64,000 bases of DNA from Euclidia mi (taxonomy: Eukaryota > Arthropoda > Insecta > Lepidoptera > Erebidae). The notes beneath the pieces are model-generated. The model ran no database searches. It saw only the letters and a program-made list of their open reading frames with translations, and was not told the origin of the DNA. Below, piece by piece: positions 10,292-21,993 of this stretch. The position numbers and the translations under genes were made by a program. The DNA lies in contig OX123209.2 of the NCBI GenBank assembly GCA_944739405.2, forward strand, positions 15,084,217 through 15,148,216. The letters run 5' to 3'. Every line of letters begins with the position of its first letter. Position 1 is the first letter of the stretch.

Positions 10292-10361
10292 CTGTAAACA
10301 ATATATAAAATATTAATAATTGTTCTTGTATATAAATAAAACAATAAATAGATATAGATAT

Positions 10362-10766
10362 ACAAGGTTATTTGTAAAAAACCGTTAACCTCTTATATTA
10401 TTGGGTGGCTATATTCATCATTATGAACAACATTTGTTCTGGAATTTTGCGAAATCGCGAAAAAATATCAGCTGTTTCATACAAAGTTGAACTTTGACCC
10501 CGACAAAATATAAGGAACAGCTGATATTTTGTCGGGGCAAAGTTCAACTTTGTATGAAACAGCTGATAATTATGAACAACATTTGTTCTGGAACTTTTGC
10601 GAAATCGCGAAAAAAATATCAGCTGTTTCATATAAAGTTGAACTTTGACCCCGACAAAATATAAGGAACAGCTGATATTTTTTCACGATTTCGCAAAAGT
10701 TCCAGAACATAATGATGAATATAATCAACCCCTAAGAGGTTAACGGTGTTTAACGAATAACCCTGT
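10362..10766. mobile_element. 405-bp foldback MITE, unit 1
   Basis: Ends ACAAGGTTATTTGT and, inverted, ACAGGGTTATTCGT continue inward as imperfect inverted repeats (CCGTTAACCTCTTA, ATTCATCATTATG). Inside are further nested inverted repeats around CAGCTGTTTCATA, AAAGTTGAACTTTG and GCGAAATCGCGAAA, so nearly the whole element can fold. No ORF of note. AT-rich flanks hide any target duplication. Confidence 0.8.
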
Positions 10767-10861
10767 ATATATTATATATCCTTTTTGTTCGTTTTCATAC
10801 TGACCCGAAGTTGGCCTGAGCCACTTCTCTCTAAAACCACCTGGTCTCCTAATTTAATGAG

Positions 10862-10972
10862 AGACCCTTGGGGGTGGCTTCAACAGCCATGGCCATGAGC
10901 AACCTCGACCCGGTTTCGGCCTCCTCCGCGAATTCGTAGAAACCAGATTGAGGCATTCCAGAACCAGCCATT
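10862..10972 (-). other. Exon-like segment 1 of unidentified gene
   Basis: CTGTTTACAG acceptor, then ATG and about 36 open codons including GFYEFAEEAETGSRLL and MAVEATPKG. Same strand and order as segments at 10219 and 9741; together they could be remains of one host gene. Donor not clear. A near-palindrome GGTCTCC...GAGAGACC lies at its end and differs between copy 1 and copies 2 and 3. Confidence 0.4.
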
Positions 10973-11532
10973 CTGTAAACAGTTTTAGATATAGATTATG
11001 GCTTGTAAAACCAATAATAATTATAGCATTGTGATATATAATTATAAACATAACTACCGAAAAATAAAATATATATATAAAAATTTACATCTGACATGAC
11101 AACAAATAACTCAAAAATCAAATTGAAGAAAAAAATATATTCACAGCCTGTATCACGATAACACAATATGGCCGCCGCCGTGTACATGTACACGACCGAC
11201 CGGCCATTGAAATTGCGTATGTGTGTGTGACGCTCGAGATATACATGGAAAAATTTACATTTATAAAAATATCTCGATATTGTTGCTTATGACTTGTAAT
11301 ACATTTAGAAATTAGATAAGTTTGCATTCAAAATGATATAAAAATCTCGAATACGTGTAAAGATATTTTGAAAGAAAATTGATGAAACAAAATACGATAA
11401 CTATCGGCCAAAGTGACGCCAAACTTTCGGAGACGAAATTATTACCTATTCTTATGTACTTTGAATATCTCTTTATCTAAACATGTTATAAACTGAATAA
11501 ATATCAATATAAAATAGTATTCACTTACCTTG
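10973..11532. other. AT-rich spacer, no gene seen
   Basis: Short ORFs here are tyrosine- and isoleucine-rich products of AT-rich DNA. A short GC-rich island with GGCCGCCGCCG near 11170 has no assigned role. Confidence 0.5.
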
Positions 11533-11946
11533 TTAGCGGAAATTTGTTGAATAAACCTTTTTTAATTTGGAGCAAAACGCACGACACGCGTACCTTCGGT
11601 GCAGATTTTCAAAGTGATGTATTGGCGAGATTTTAGGACTAACAAGATGGCGAACCTTTTGCTTTGGTTCATTCGTTAGGTTAATAGAACACACATTTAT
11701 CAATCCACACAAAAATATATTTTGTTCATCTGTAGATTTCATGTTATTAAATCTTTTTAATAATTCAGAACGTTTAGTGGCTGAAATTCTATCAAAACAC
11801 TTAAGTCTTTTACACCTACAGTTCTCTCCTGTCTCGTGCGTAGAAACTCTCATTTTTTTCATTACATCACGTATTCTTCCCGTCTTCTTTCGTTTTTTTG
11901 TAGATTTCACTAAATTATGGTTACTGTTTTCATCGCTTCCATTCAT
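11533..11946 (-). pseudogene. DUF7869-associated N-terminal ORF, 137 aa, unit 1
   Basis: A basic N-terminus precedes CRCKRLKCFDRIS, an FNNM/QNIFL segment and RRYACRAFCSKLKKV, a layout I associate with the N-termini of DUF7869-type proteins. A consensus AAG/GTAAGT donor lies just after its stop codon. It could be the first exon of the DUF7869 gene at 1-1116, with the retrotransposon and piggyBac A lodged in the intron, or a relic of a second element. The overlap of the Cys-x-x-x-F segment with that gene favours a second element. Confidence 0.5.
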
Positions 11947-12229
11947 TTTATATCACAAATCCACCGAATCACACTTTACAAACAAATAAAACAACCCACG
12001 CAATCACAACATAACCTCAAAATTGACAAATGACTGACATTGACAGTTGGACATTCCTTGTTTCGTTCCGTTACACTAAGGACCTTCCCAGTTTTGCACC
12101 TGTACACGATTAAGAAAAACTAGCGATATGAGGGACAGTTGTTGTTTTTACGCTTTTTACTAGACGATACCGAAAAGTACGCGCCATAAGCTAAGTGTTG
12201 CCATACCTAACATTTATTTGAATATTATG

Positions 12230-13610
12230 TGACATTTCTTGTTTTGCCCCTGTACCCTTCATTATTTGCAAGCGCTGTATTCAGTAATAGCTCCATCGCC
12301 AATCACTTGGGCCTTTTCGTTGTCTTCCGAAGAGGAGTCGCGTAAGAGAACATTTGGTCTGACAGATCAGCTGTTGATTTCGCATGATTATAATCTAGCA
12401 CAATCTTCGGTTTTATTTTTCTTTTCCTTTTTAAGTTATTCTTCTGAAACGTACGGAGTGCTTAGTAGACAGCAGCAGTACATTCCGCTAGTCCTTCTAC
12501 GTCATAATTGTTTTTCCGTCGTCATTTTCTTGAGCTGAGAATTCTCCTGTCTTCAGTTTGGTTTAGACAACTGTTTGAAGTAAACCTCGTCTGTTTTTTC
12601 TAAGTGTGCCTATGAGGTGCGTTTGTCCTGCTAATAGTTTTCGTGCCAGATCCAAACTGGTATACCAATTATCTATGGAAACCGTATGTCCTTTATTTAG
12701 ATAATCGTCACATAAGGCAAGGTCAACATTAGTCGGTGTAGTATTCACATTATCATAGTTTTTGCCAGCATAAACTTGCACTTTTACAATGTATCCTGGT
12801 TTTGAGTACAGCTTGAAAAGTTTTATTCCATATTTGTGTCGCTTATTTTTATTGTATTGCCTAAAAATAACGCGGCCACGAAATGGGATTAGACTTTCGT
12901 CAACACACATTTCTTGATTAGGTGTATCATGACATTTAAAATTAGCGTTCAGCATGTCTAATAAATGTCTAACTTTAAACAATCGGTTGTCCTTATTGTG
13001 ATTTATTTCGTTATTGGCAAAGTGCAACATACTTAATATGAGTTCAAATCGATTTCGGCTCATAATGGACTTAACAAATTGTTGTTCAAAACATTTGTTA
13101 GTGCTCCAGTACAAAGATAGTTGGGGTAGTTTCACTATCCCCATCCAAATCAAAACGCCAAAGAAGCGTTTAATTTCCTGGCAATCTGTGGGCATCCATT
13201 TCTGCATTCGTTAGGATTTTGTTGCACTTTTGTTCAAGGTTTGTAAAGCAAAGCGATTTGTTTCTTCGGCTATGTACTTGAATATACTATCAGATACTTA
13301 CAATGAATAAAATTCTGCTGGTTTAGCTGAACTCATGCTGGATCGCAATGAAAATGTCTTAAGCCCAGAACATTCAGTATATGGAATAATGCTTGGTTGC
13401 TTACCCAACGGATGGAACCATACTTCTGTATTTCGTGAGGTCGGTAATATGGGAATCTGATCATTTTGACTGTCAGATAAAATCTGCCATCGATGAAGAT
13501 TTATGGTCCGTGCGATTGATACTGTATCATCGAGATCAACGTCAAATTCTTGTGGAGTATCACTATTCGATAATGTATTACATTCTTGATTATACTCTGA
13601 TAAATCTAAT
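12230..13610 (-). pseudogene. piggyBac-superfamily transposase B, decayed, unit 1
   Basis: The longest open piece (13207-12563) starts within the conserved domain: MPTDCQEIKRFFGVLIWMG, LHFANNEI, CVDESLIPFRGRV (first Asp) and SIDNWYTSLDLARKLL (second Asp). To the left the match continues across stops as PKIVLDYNHAKSTADL and an ATPLRKTTK-type segment to about 12230. To the right an N-terminal part with IFKYIAEETNRFAL is read through stops to about 13610. It is a different family member from piggyBac A, with no Cys-rich tail seen. The 283 bp left of it hold nothing recognised. Confidence 0.85.
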
Positions 13611-13616
13611 TTGCTT

Positions 13617-13832
13617 TTTTCGTGCGTCGTTTCTTGTGCTCCTGTGTTTGTGCGTTGTCAGCCACGGGCTCTGTAAACCACTGATGCACCCGTTGGATCT
13701 GGAGCGCTAACTTTGGCCTCTTCAGGTCTTGATTAACAACGGCGTTGCAGCATTTTTGCGCTAACCTGCTGAACGCACCGATGTACTTTTCGTGCGTGGT
13801 TTCTTGTGCTCCTGTGTTTGTGCGTTGTCAGC
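13617..13832. repeat. 46-bp direct repeats, 170 bp apart
   Basis: Two copies (13617-13662 and 13787-13832) of a TTTTCGTGCGT...TTGTCAGC block differ by one base. They flank a segment with TTGCGCTAACCTGC and may mark an old insertion or subterminal repeats of a lost element. Confidence 0.8.
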
Positions 13833-14000
13833 ATAGAGTAAGATTATATATATTAACCGAATAGAGTGCCCTCTGGCAAAATTTTCGGGGACCCAGTCGA
13901 AGCTAACGCTATCTATAACACCGCTCTTGTACTAATCCTTTATGTATATACGTATAGCTATAAGCAGTATAGTATGAAAATGTTATTATTTCAGACTAAA

Positions 14001-14106
14001 CATGTTAAACTGCTAAGTCCAAATTTTTGTATGATATTGATGATATTTTCTGCGTATCTCCTCGTCAAAATCTTTACCAAAATAGTGGACTTAGCAGTTT
14101 AACATG
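14001..14106. repeat. 106-nt hairpin with perfect 21-bp arms
   Basis: CATGTTAAACTGCTAAGTCC (plus A) at 14001-14021 is exactly inverted at 14086-14106, leaving a 64-nt loop. TTAA occurs within both arms. It may be a minimal TIR element or a transcribed hairpin; it is identical in arms in copies 2 and 3. Confidence 0.8.
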
Positions 14107-14129
14107 CTTAGCCGGCAATATATATTATC

Positions 14130-15418
14130 TCATATGAATAAAACACAGGTATTCAAACGAAACAATTTATTTATTAATTTTTTGTGTCGATTTTTATTAA
14201 AATAGTTATGTGCGAAGACTTTCATCTCATCATCACCTTCATATGTTAGTTTACCACTTAATATTCTATTTATTGATCTGCACCAGCTATAAACAATTAT
14301 ATTAATTACACAGTCCTCAAAATACTCTGTTAATTTTTCTTTATGTTTTACACAATCAAAAGGATATGTTACAAATATATCACAAAACATTTTTATTGTT
14401 TTCCTTAAATTTTCTTTTGGCACATCTCTCTTTAAATGTGATGTAGTTATGTTTTGCACTTCCTGGAAACTTTTATCCAGTTGATAAGTGGGATAACACA
14501 ACCACTTTTTTGATCTTTCATATTCTTTTACCCGTATGTATGTCTTTTGTTGATCAGCTTTATTGCCAATCAAGGCACTTCTGCAGGTTTTACAATTTTT
14601 TACAACATTTTTCATACATTTGGTAAGGACCCAGCCACATACATATGTCCTTTGCCCAGCATCCTGACTTTCATTAAAGTCTTCAGAAAAATTGTCTTTT
14701 AATTGTATTGTTTCTGGTTCTTTGGATGTGGGCGCATTATATTTTTCTTTATGAAAAAATCTAACGTTTGCTAACAATCGTTATTATCAGCTTCGCAATT
14801 TGCATGGATCGAGTGAGGCGAATTATAATTATTTAATAATAAGGCCTTAAAAGTGCCTTCAAAGGCTACACAACTTGGTGCTACATTTCTCGCTCCGAAA
14901 CTCCTAACATTACCAAAAAAGTTTTCGACTGGATCCTGATTGAAGATTCTCGTTAACATACAGTCAAAAGAATATTTTTGGGATAAAATTTTCCAGAGAG
15001 CTTGCATTCCTTCGATTGTTTTTACATTTTTTTTTACTGATGGTACAGTTTCAATTATAGTGTTTTTTTCAGTAACAAACTTAATAGAGTTTAACGATTT
15101 TAAGGCTTTTTGCCAAAGTTGATGATGGGGTGAAAATCTTTTAACAGGCCCTTTGTGCACTTTTCCATTTGGTACATGAAAAGTGTTACCATTTAGGCTG
15201 TTAAATAGTTTGTCAATTATCAAAACAATTGGAATTAAATCCCTGCATTCCTGTGGTAAATTTCCTCTGGCTGTTAAATGCTCAGTGGCTACAGCCACAC
15301 TGTGGCTGAACAGTTGCGTTGCGGCCTTCACGCGCATCTTCTTTATTTTTTCAGGATTAACATGCTCTTCCGTTAATTTCTCTGATAATCTCACCCTTAT
15401 CCACTTCAATAACTTCAA
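14130..15418 (-). pseudogene. P-element/THAP9-like transposase, C-terminal remnant
   Basis: Two frames (15418-14771 and 14777-14130) meet at a one-base deletion. The first has EHVNPEKIKKMRVKAATQ, FSHSVAVATEHL, IDKLFNSLN and the hallmark NQDPVENFFGNVRSFGARN, all typical of the RNase-H-fold part of P-element transposases. The second has the C-terminal CGWVLTKC...CKTC Cys pairs. The THAP DNA-binding domain and first catalytic region are missing. Its right end runs into the DUF7869 gene of the next unit near 15375-15420, so it is an insertion or deletion join there. Confidence 0.85.
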
Positions 15419-16558
15419 AGGGTTTGGGCCTTTGGCGACTTAATTTGAGCAAATCATACCACTGGTATGGAACTTCCATATGGGTTTTTAAATTTATGAG
15501 CCCCATGTTCTTATCACACTCTAAGTATGAATGTCCTCTGATTAGGTAAGTAATTTTAATTGAATCCAAAATTCTCATAACATGGACAACAAAGTGAATA
15601 AACCTTACCACAGTGTAGTTTTTATTCTGTCCACCTGCTGAGTCACAAAATATTTCTAAATTCTTGACACGTGGATCCAAATAGTTTGTTAAATAATGAA
15701 ATAAAAATGAAATAAAAATGAAACTACTTCGTCGGAACCCTTACGCCCACAAGTCTCAGGGTAAGTGTAAAAGTAGGAGCTAGCATCACTCAGCATATGC
15801 AAGTTAAATGAGTAAATGGACAACTGTCGTTTATAATACACATCATTAGTAGTTATATTAGGCAAGCTAATATTTTTCTGGTAGTCCATAGCAATAGCTT
15901 ATGTAGAAACATCAGTCTTACTTTTAATTCTGGCATTCCTTTTTCTGTCGTAAAAAGTTTGTACCTTTTTCTTATGTAGATTGTTGAGAATTGTTAATCT
16001 TTTTAACTCTTCCTGGTTCCCTTCAGCCACCAAAGCCTTAGCTTTAATATTAAACTCATCACAGGCACTACAAGTGTCAGTGCGAGGGTAACAACATAAT
16101 TCTCAGGGTAAGCATCCAAATACAACTTATGCAAGATCTTCAGGTAAATATTCTTTTTTGGTGTCTTTCATACTATAGTGGCTTTGCCTTCCTTTAAATG
16201 ATTTTATGTGATTACATATTAATTGCTTCCTATTATCAACTCATTTTTTGTGTGAACTACCTTTTCCTCTTTTATCATCTGGTGTCATTCCCAATTTTAA
16301 TAACTTCTGCAAGTGCTCAAGTTTTCCTTTTGTAATACCAAAAATAGACAAAAAATCTTTGTAACATACAGGTACTTCTAATATCTTATCGTCTTCCTCT
16401 ACTATTCTTACTTTATACGTTAAATGATTATGGTGAAAATTTGCATCCATCTCATCCTTTCTACTACGCCTTCTTTTAACCTCTGGTACGTCATGAACAT
16501 TGACATAGCGATCCCTTTGTGTGTTTGACATTTCGAAGCGCGCGGGGCGTGATGTCAT
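15357..16558 (-). pseudogene. DUF7869-family gene, broken, unit 2
   Basis: Same pieces as in unit 1, here with the C-terminal part complete up to the P-element join (15680-15357, through WYDLLKLSRQRPKPFEV). A 42-bp deletion near 16092, shared with unit 4, removes sequence between TAAC and ACATAATTC. The N-terminal piece is 16558-16241. Confidence 0.7.
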
Positions 16559-17561
16559 ATGTTTATATAATTTGAATTATTTCGTGATTATGTTAACACA
16601 AACTGGATATTGTGATTGTTATAGAAAACCAGATAACTAAAGAGCATTTTGATCTATTTATTATACTATAATTGTATTTTGTTTTTATTTGACAGGCCTA
16701 CAAAATGTAACATTCCCGAAACTTTTACTCACCTAATAAAATTATCTTTATTGATATGTTTTTCTTTTACTTTTCCACTAAATATTGTTATTTCCATACA
16801 GATAAATAACCGATATATCATCTGATATAAACAAAATAAGCTCCTCCTAAGAAAAATAATATAAAATAGCAGTTTGAAAACTGCCAAAACATTGTCAAAA
16901 TCTCAGATCATTGGCAATAATTTTCGACATTCGTTTATCACTATTAACAAAATTACTTACCCTAAGCTGTTTGTTGTTACTTATTTGGATACATACAACA
17001 TTCATTTAGTGATAAACACTGAAAACTCACCAGGTTTAGTGGATAAAAACATATTTTTCTATGCAAATATGTAAAATGTCCTAGAAATCGACAGTGTTTA
17101 GTTGCAAGCACATTTTGGCATGTTTGGGTGAAAATGAGTGATCGTTCTCTATGCTACCACAGAGTAAATAAATAGGGCAATTCAATAACGTAGCAAACTA
17201 TTATATCATAGATACAAAATAAATCTAAAAATCTATCGAGAATGTCTTCCACGATATATTTTATCGCGATCTGAGGCGTATGCATGTGTGCGTGAATTGC
17301 ATTGTCACTCGTATGTTTAGTCAAGGATCAGTGTCGTGACGTCACCGCGTAAACTTCGCTCATCTGTCTTGTCAAGGATCCTTGACAACGTACAGTATGT
17401 TCTGTTTGGCAATATATTGTGATGTTTGAGGTATGTAATAAAAACGAGATTCTTATTTTTATTAGTTTACTTAAATATGGAGTAAATAAATATTTATACT
17501 TTTATGACTTTATAAATAAAACCAAGGTTACACACAAAATTAATATATTTATATACAGTTA
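16559..17561. other. AT-rich spacer, no gene seen
   Basis: Equivalent of 1117-2120. Positions 17147-17262 are the likely template for the foreign 116 bp found inside piggyBac A of this unit. Confidence 0.5.
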
Positions 17562-18009
17562 TTAAATAACAAATAAAATAAAATAAGTGTGTGTGTAAAT
17601 ACTAAAAAAAAATGTAGAAAGAAAAAAATACAATTCCTCTAGAGTATGATACTCACGAAAGCACATTCCGAGGCAAAGAAAAACGTCACATAAAGAACAG
17701 ACGACCGTGGTTGTTTTACGCACGTTTTTGGCGGCGCAGCGGACGCACCGACCCCTCTTCACTTTTTCCTGCTTTTTTGACGTGCGTTCTGCCTGTATGT
17801 CCTGTTGCTCTGGGAAGTGTCCCAGAGTAAGGTCCAGCCGGGCAGAACGCACGCCACTGGCACCTTGCCGCGGATTTACTGTCTTGCCGTAGCGCAAGAA
17901 AGTTTCTTGCGCTAACGCGTATCTGAATTGTCTATGTGACATTTTTCTTTGTTGCGAAAGATCAGCATTCGCGCAATGGATGATGTGGGCGTTCATTATG
18001 GACACATTG

Positions 18010-18187
18010 CACTCTATGCTACCACAGAGTAAATAAATAGGGCAATTCAATAACGTAGCAAACTATTATATCATAGATACAAAATAAATTTAAAAATCTA
18101 TCGAGAATGTCTTCCACGATATATTTTTTTTGCGAAAGATCAGCATTCGCGCAATGGATGATGTGGGCGTTCATTATGGACACATTG
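18010..18187 (-). repeat. Templated insertion with 57-bp flank duplication
   Basis: About 116 bp from 18012 copy 17147-17262 of the same unit. They are followed by 18131-18187, which repeats 17953-18009 exactly (TGCGAAAGATCAGC...GGACACATTG). Unit 1 has the 57-bp block once, at 2512-2568. Confidence 0.9.
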
Positions 18188-19026
18188 AGGAGGCGCCGAA
18201 AACTTTGATGTACCATTTTAGTCCCCTCTTCCTTTCTAAAAGGTACATCGAAAGTTTTTGGTCTTTCAAATCGACGCCTCCCATGTGTCGGTTGTAGTCA
18301 TGCACTACAACGAGATTGATAAGTGACAAAGTGGTGACTAGCTTTACATCTTTCCAACAGCCACGTCACCACAATGTACACTTATCACCTGCCCCCTGGG
18401 TACACGCTTTTCATTGATATCTTTTATAACCTGGAGTGTCCCTACCCGGCGCCGGTGAAGTGTTCCGACTACGTCGGTCATTTTGGATTTTAAAAATCGG
18501 GCCAGGGACACGGAGTTATAAAAGTTATCCATGAAAAGCGTGTACCCTTTGCCCAAATAGCCCCCCATCAGTGTTAAAACAATTTTTGCGGTCGAACTTG
18601 TGAAGCCAAAATAATAGGTTTTGTCGAAGCTGTTTTACCAGTATAGATGACAGTCTTCAGACAGTAGCCAGTTACCGCCTCGCAAAGTTCGTACGTCTTC
18701 ATGCCGAATCGTGCTGCTTTGGATCGGATGCACTGCACCCAACTCAAGCGCCCTTTCCAAAGCAGCAACGACTCGTCAATAGACAGTTCTATGCAAGGCG
18801 TGTAAATGGCTTGAAATTCTGAATTTAGGTGTGCCAAAACAGAATTTATTTTGAATAGTTTTCGTTCCTCCCTGTTCATGGCTGGAGACAAGAAGTCATT
18901 GTCGGCAAAGTGCAGGAATTTCATGAGCAGCCAAAAACCGTTGTAGTGACAGGAGGCTACGGAACCTCGGCATGCTCAAGATGCCCGTAGACCAGTACTC
19001 ATCGATACGGCTCGTGACACAGATAT

Positions 19027-19063
19027 GCTTATGGGTATAATGAAAATCATTATACCCATAAGC
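19027..19063. repeat. 17-bp palindrome in piggyBac A, unit 2
   Basis: Identical to 3453-3489. Confidence 0.9.
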
Positions 19064-19600
19064 CGGAAAATTTCGTCAGTGGTCGTTTCCACCCACCCGT
19101 TCAGCCGCGATGACGGAGTCAGGGTATCTGTCTCAACAGCCGTATCGATGGTACGTTGAGCATACTTATTGGTTTCGCCCACAATCATGTCCATGATGGG
19201 CAGGTCCCAAATTTGAGTAAACAGGTCCAATGGACCCGTTCCCTCAATTTTGGGACCTGCCTCCTCGCGAAATGCTGACTTTTCGCCGCAGAATGTGGTG
19301 AAATCATCACCCCAGAGGAATTCCTCGTTTTGAGCCGCCCTTTCGTCTTCTTCGTCGTCTTCTTCTTCTCCCTGCAGAAGTTGCTGCAGCTCTTCGAGAG
19401 TGAGGTTCTCCCCTTCATCAACCTCACTGCTAGAGTCACCCAGCACCGCTTCTGCAGGGGACGACTCGAAGAACTGCTCGTTATCCTATAAAAACAGAAA
19501 TGTTCCAACACCCAAAGCGCAAACAAAAGAACATGCATCACCTGTGTAGCGATAAAAAAGGAATGCCCTAAAATGTTGCAATGGTTATGAGCCGTTAAAA

Positions 19601-19914
19601 ATTAGGTACCTATGTTTCGTAAATAATAATTTTAAATAAATTATAAAACCAACACCAATCATGCCCCACGCAAGATATTGTTAGTTACACAGTTCAATTT
19701 AGATACATGCAAGCAGGCCCTTATTCATCCGACTATAATAGTAAGAAATTTCCATAAAGTTCCAGTAGTTGTGGATCATGAAGAAATTAGGTACCTACGG
19801 TTCGTAATTATTAATTTAAAAGGTACAAAAAACTAACACCAGTCATGCAGCACGCAAGATATTGTCAGTGGCAGAATAGTAAAATAATAATAGTTAAATT
19901 CAAGCAGACTCTTT
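19601..19914. repeat. Imperfect tandem duplication, unit 2
   Basis: Counterpart of 4801-5115. Confidence 0.65.
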
Positions 19915-20058
19915 CTCTATTATGAATCGAAATTTATATACACACTGACCATCATCAGCGGCGTAAGTGGCACATGGGTTCAGATCTCAGTTGCAGCCTG
20001 CAAATAATAGCTACGTAATAAACTAAATACTTAAATTTTATAAAAAATAAATTCATAC

Positions 20059-20112
20059 GCTATCGGCCATGTTGGGCGTGAATGACGCCTCGCCAGACGC
20101 AGTTGCCGAAGT
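20059..20112 (-). other. 54-nt exon-like segment, unit 2
   Basis: Counterpart of 5260-5313, with the PNMADS ending and both splice-like borders intact. Confidence 0.45.
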
Positions 20113-20158
20113 CTGAAAATAGATTTTTGTAAGAATTACTAATGTAAAACAAAATTAT

Positions 20159-20665
20159 TGGTTCGGCGATACACCGAAACCGTAGGTAGGTTCTAGGCGA
20201 CTTGGGAGGGAAATGGACTGTATACAGAGGATAGCGGTTCTTCGCCGCCCAGGAGATGGTTACGGGAGAGGTGATTGAGTGGGTATAGGATATTTCAAGG
20301 ATGGAGGGCACTTACCTTATACAACCTTCTTCGTTTCCGAAGGGCAGTCTCCTGGTGGTTTCGTGATGCAGCTGCTTGTTTTCACTTCACTTCACCGTCA
20401 CTCCCACTTGCGAGCGGTTTATATATGTGGTAATAATCACATACAGCGATGCGGCGCAATACGAACGAGACGGCGTTCTCAGCGAGCGGAATGTTCTGGA
20501 CTGTCACTCGCGTCGACGATCGCGGCGACGAATCGGGCGAAAGGCAGTGCCTCTTCCAGGGAGTGGGAGAGAGGGAGACGGAAATATGGTATCGCTCACA
20601 CTTGTACATGGAACGATTGATGTTGATGCGATTAGTTATAGATAGGAAGGTAGATGGCGCTACCA
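20159..20665 (-). repeat. BEL/Pao 3' LTR, 507 bp, unit 2
   Basis: TGGTTCGG...GCTACCA borders, followed by the same polypurine tract from 20666. Confidence 0.9.
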
Positions 20666-20884
20666 TATCCCCCCGGCCCTAAAGGGTTGCCTTTAAAAAA
20701 TAAAAATAGAATTGAACTTAGCTATGTTGGGTGTACTACCGCATAACCCATCAATAGGCTAAGACAGCGATATGACAATTAAATTAATCTAAATTAACTT
20801 TAGCGAAAACTACAAACGCAATAATAGCGAAAACTACTAACTAAATACTTAAACTAAGAGGTAGGTCCAACTTCAGACTAGATC

Positions 20885-21983
20885 TCACTGAGTTGGAAGC
20901 GGACGCGAGTTGATCCGTGCCTCGACTTGTGCAAGGACAGTTAAAGGCTCTTCGTAAGAGAGGATCTGTTGACCTATAACTTTGAAGAGATGCGTTTTAA
21001 TTACTTTGACCATGCTTGCCCAACATCCACCGAAATGTGGTGATGCTGGTGGAATAAACTTCCAGTCAATATGATCTATGGAAAGTTCTTCCTGAAGACG
21101 AGTACGATAACCCGCGACGTGATTGAAACAAGTAGCGGGAACAAGTTCAATCAATTTACTAACGCGGTTGGCGACAAAAGTCTGCCAGCGGTGAGGAGAA
21201 GAATAAATCCAAGCGAGCACTACCTTGGAGTCGGAAAATGCGTATATTTATTAATAGAGTAGTGGGGCAAAACTGTGTCTTGAACCTTGCGGAGCAACTG
21301 AGACAGCAGAAGGGCCGCGCACAACTCCAGTCTCGCAACCGAAATGGTTTTAACAGGCGAGACCTTAGACTTGGCACAAACTAACTGCACCGAGTAGTTA
21401 GAACCAATGCGGACTTGCAGATATACGACTCCGCCGTGAGCACGCTCGCTGGCGTCAGCGAAACCTATTAAGTTGACGGTACATCCATCTACCAACCCAA
21501 GATGACGCGGAATAGTAATATGATTGAGCGCGGTAAGCTCAATACAAAACTGGCCCCAAGCGGCGACAATATGGTTAAGGGGTGTTTCATCCCACTCACA
21601 CTTTGATAGCCAAAGCTCCTTGATCAAGAGCTTGGCGTACAAAATTGTGGGAGCCACAAACCCATTATGTCCCATAGTCGAGCCACTGTGGACAGCATAG
21701 TGCGCTTGGCGCACTTATCATCTGGTGGTGAGACGTCAAACCGAAAACTATCGCAGGATTTGTCCCAGCGTAAACCGAGAACCTTATGCGGTACAGACTT
21801 CTCAAACTCAATGTCTGGAGAAGCTTTTTGAGAATCTGGTATGCGTGCGAGAACCTCCTTAGAGTTGCTTGTCCATTTGACAAGATCAAACTGGCCTCGC
21901 TTGAAAAGCTGAATAAGCTCTTCACAAAGCGAAATTGCTAGCGGAGCGGGTATGACATTACAGGCAATGCCGTCTATATACAA
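20885..21983 (-). pseudogene. BEL/Pao pol remnant, unit 2
   Basis: Same deletions and frameshifts as unit 1. Differences include DSQKASP (units 2-4) against DSHKASP in unit 1, and ELTALNH, shared with unit 4 only. Confidence 0.9.
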
Positions 21984-21993
21984 AGCGGATGTG

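Larger units (their letters stand above)
1..15484. repeat. Tandem composite unit, copy 1 (left-truncated)
   Basis: First base matches position 15485, 33815 and 53299, and the sequence then runs collinear with the later copies. This copy is the only one with the 767-bp hAT MITE and lacks the Harbinger element and the templated insertion in piggyBac A. The full unit is a stack of nested transposons in the order DUF7869 gene, piggyBac A, BEL/Pao, foldback MITE, DUF7869-like N-terminus, piggyBac B, P-element remnant. Confidence 0.95.
17562..19485 (-). pseudogene. piggyBac transposase A, broken, unit 2
   Basis: As unit 1 but further damaged: a 178-bp templated insertion splits the C-terminal part, and a 47-bp deletion near 18315, shared with unit 4, removes the segment before the third-Asp motif. 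The three extra bases giving PIILAS instead of PILAS are shared with units 3 and 4. Confidence 0.9.

Noticed and set aside
12239..12538. Plus-strand 99-codon ORF
   Set aside because: Antisense to the decayed C-terminal part of piggyBac B.
13866..14102. Plus-strand 78-codon ORF
   Set aside because: Overlaps the 106-nt hairpin; low-complexity hydrophobic product of AT-rich DNA.
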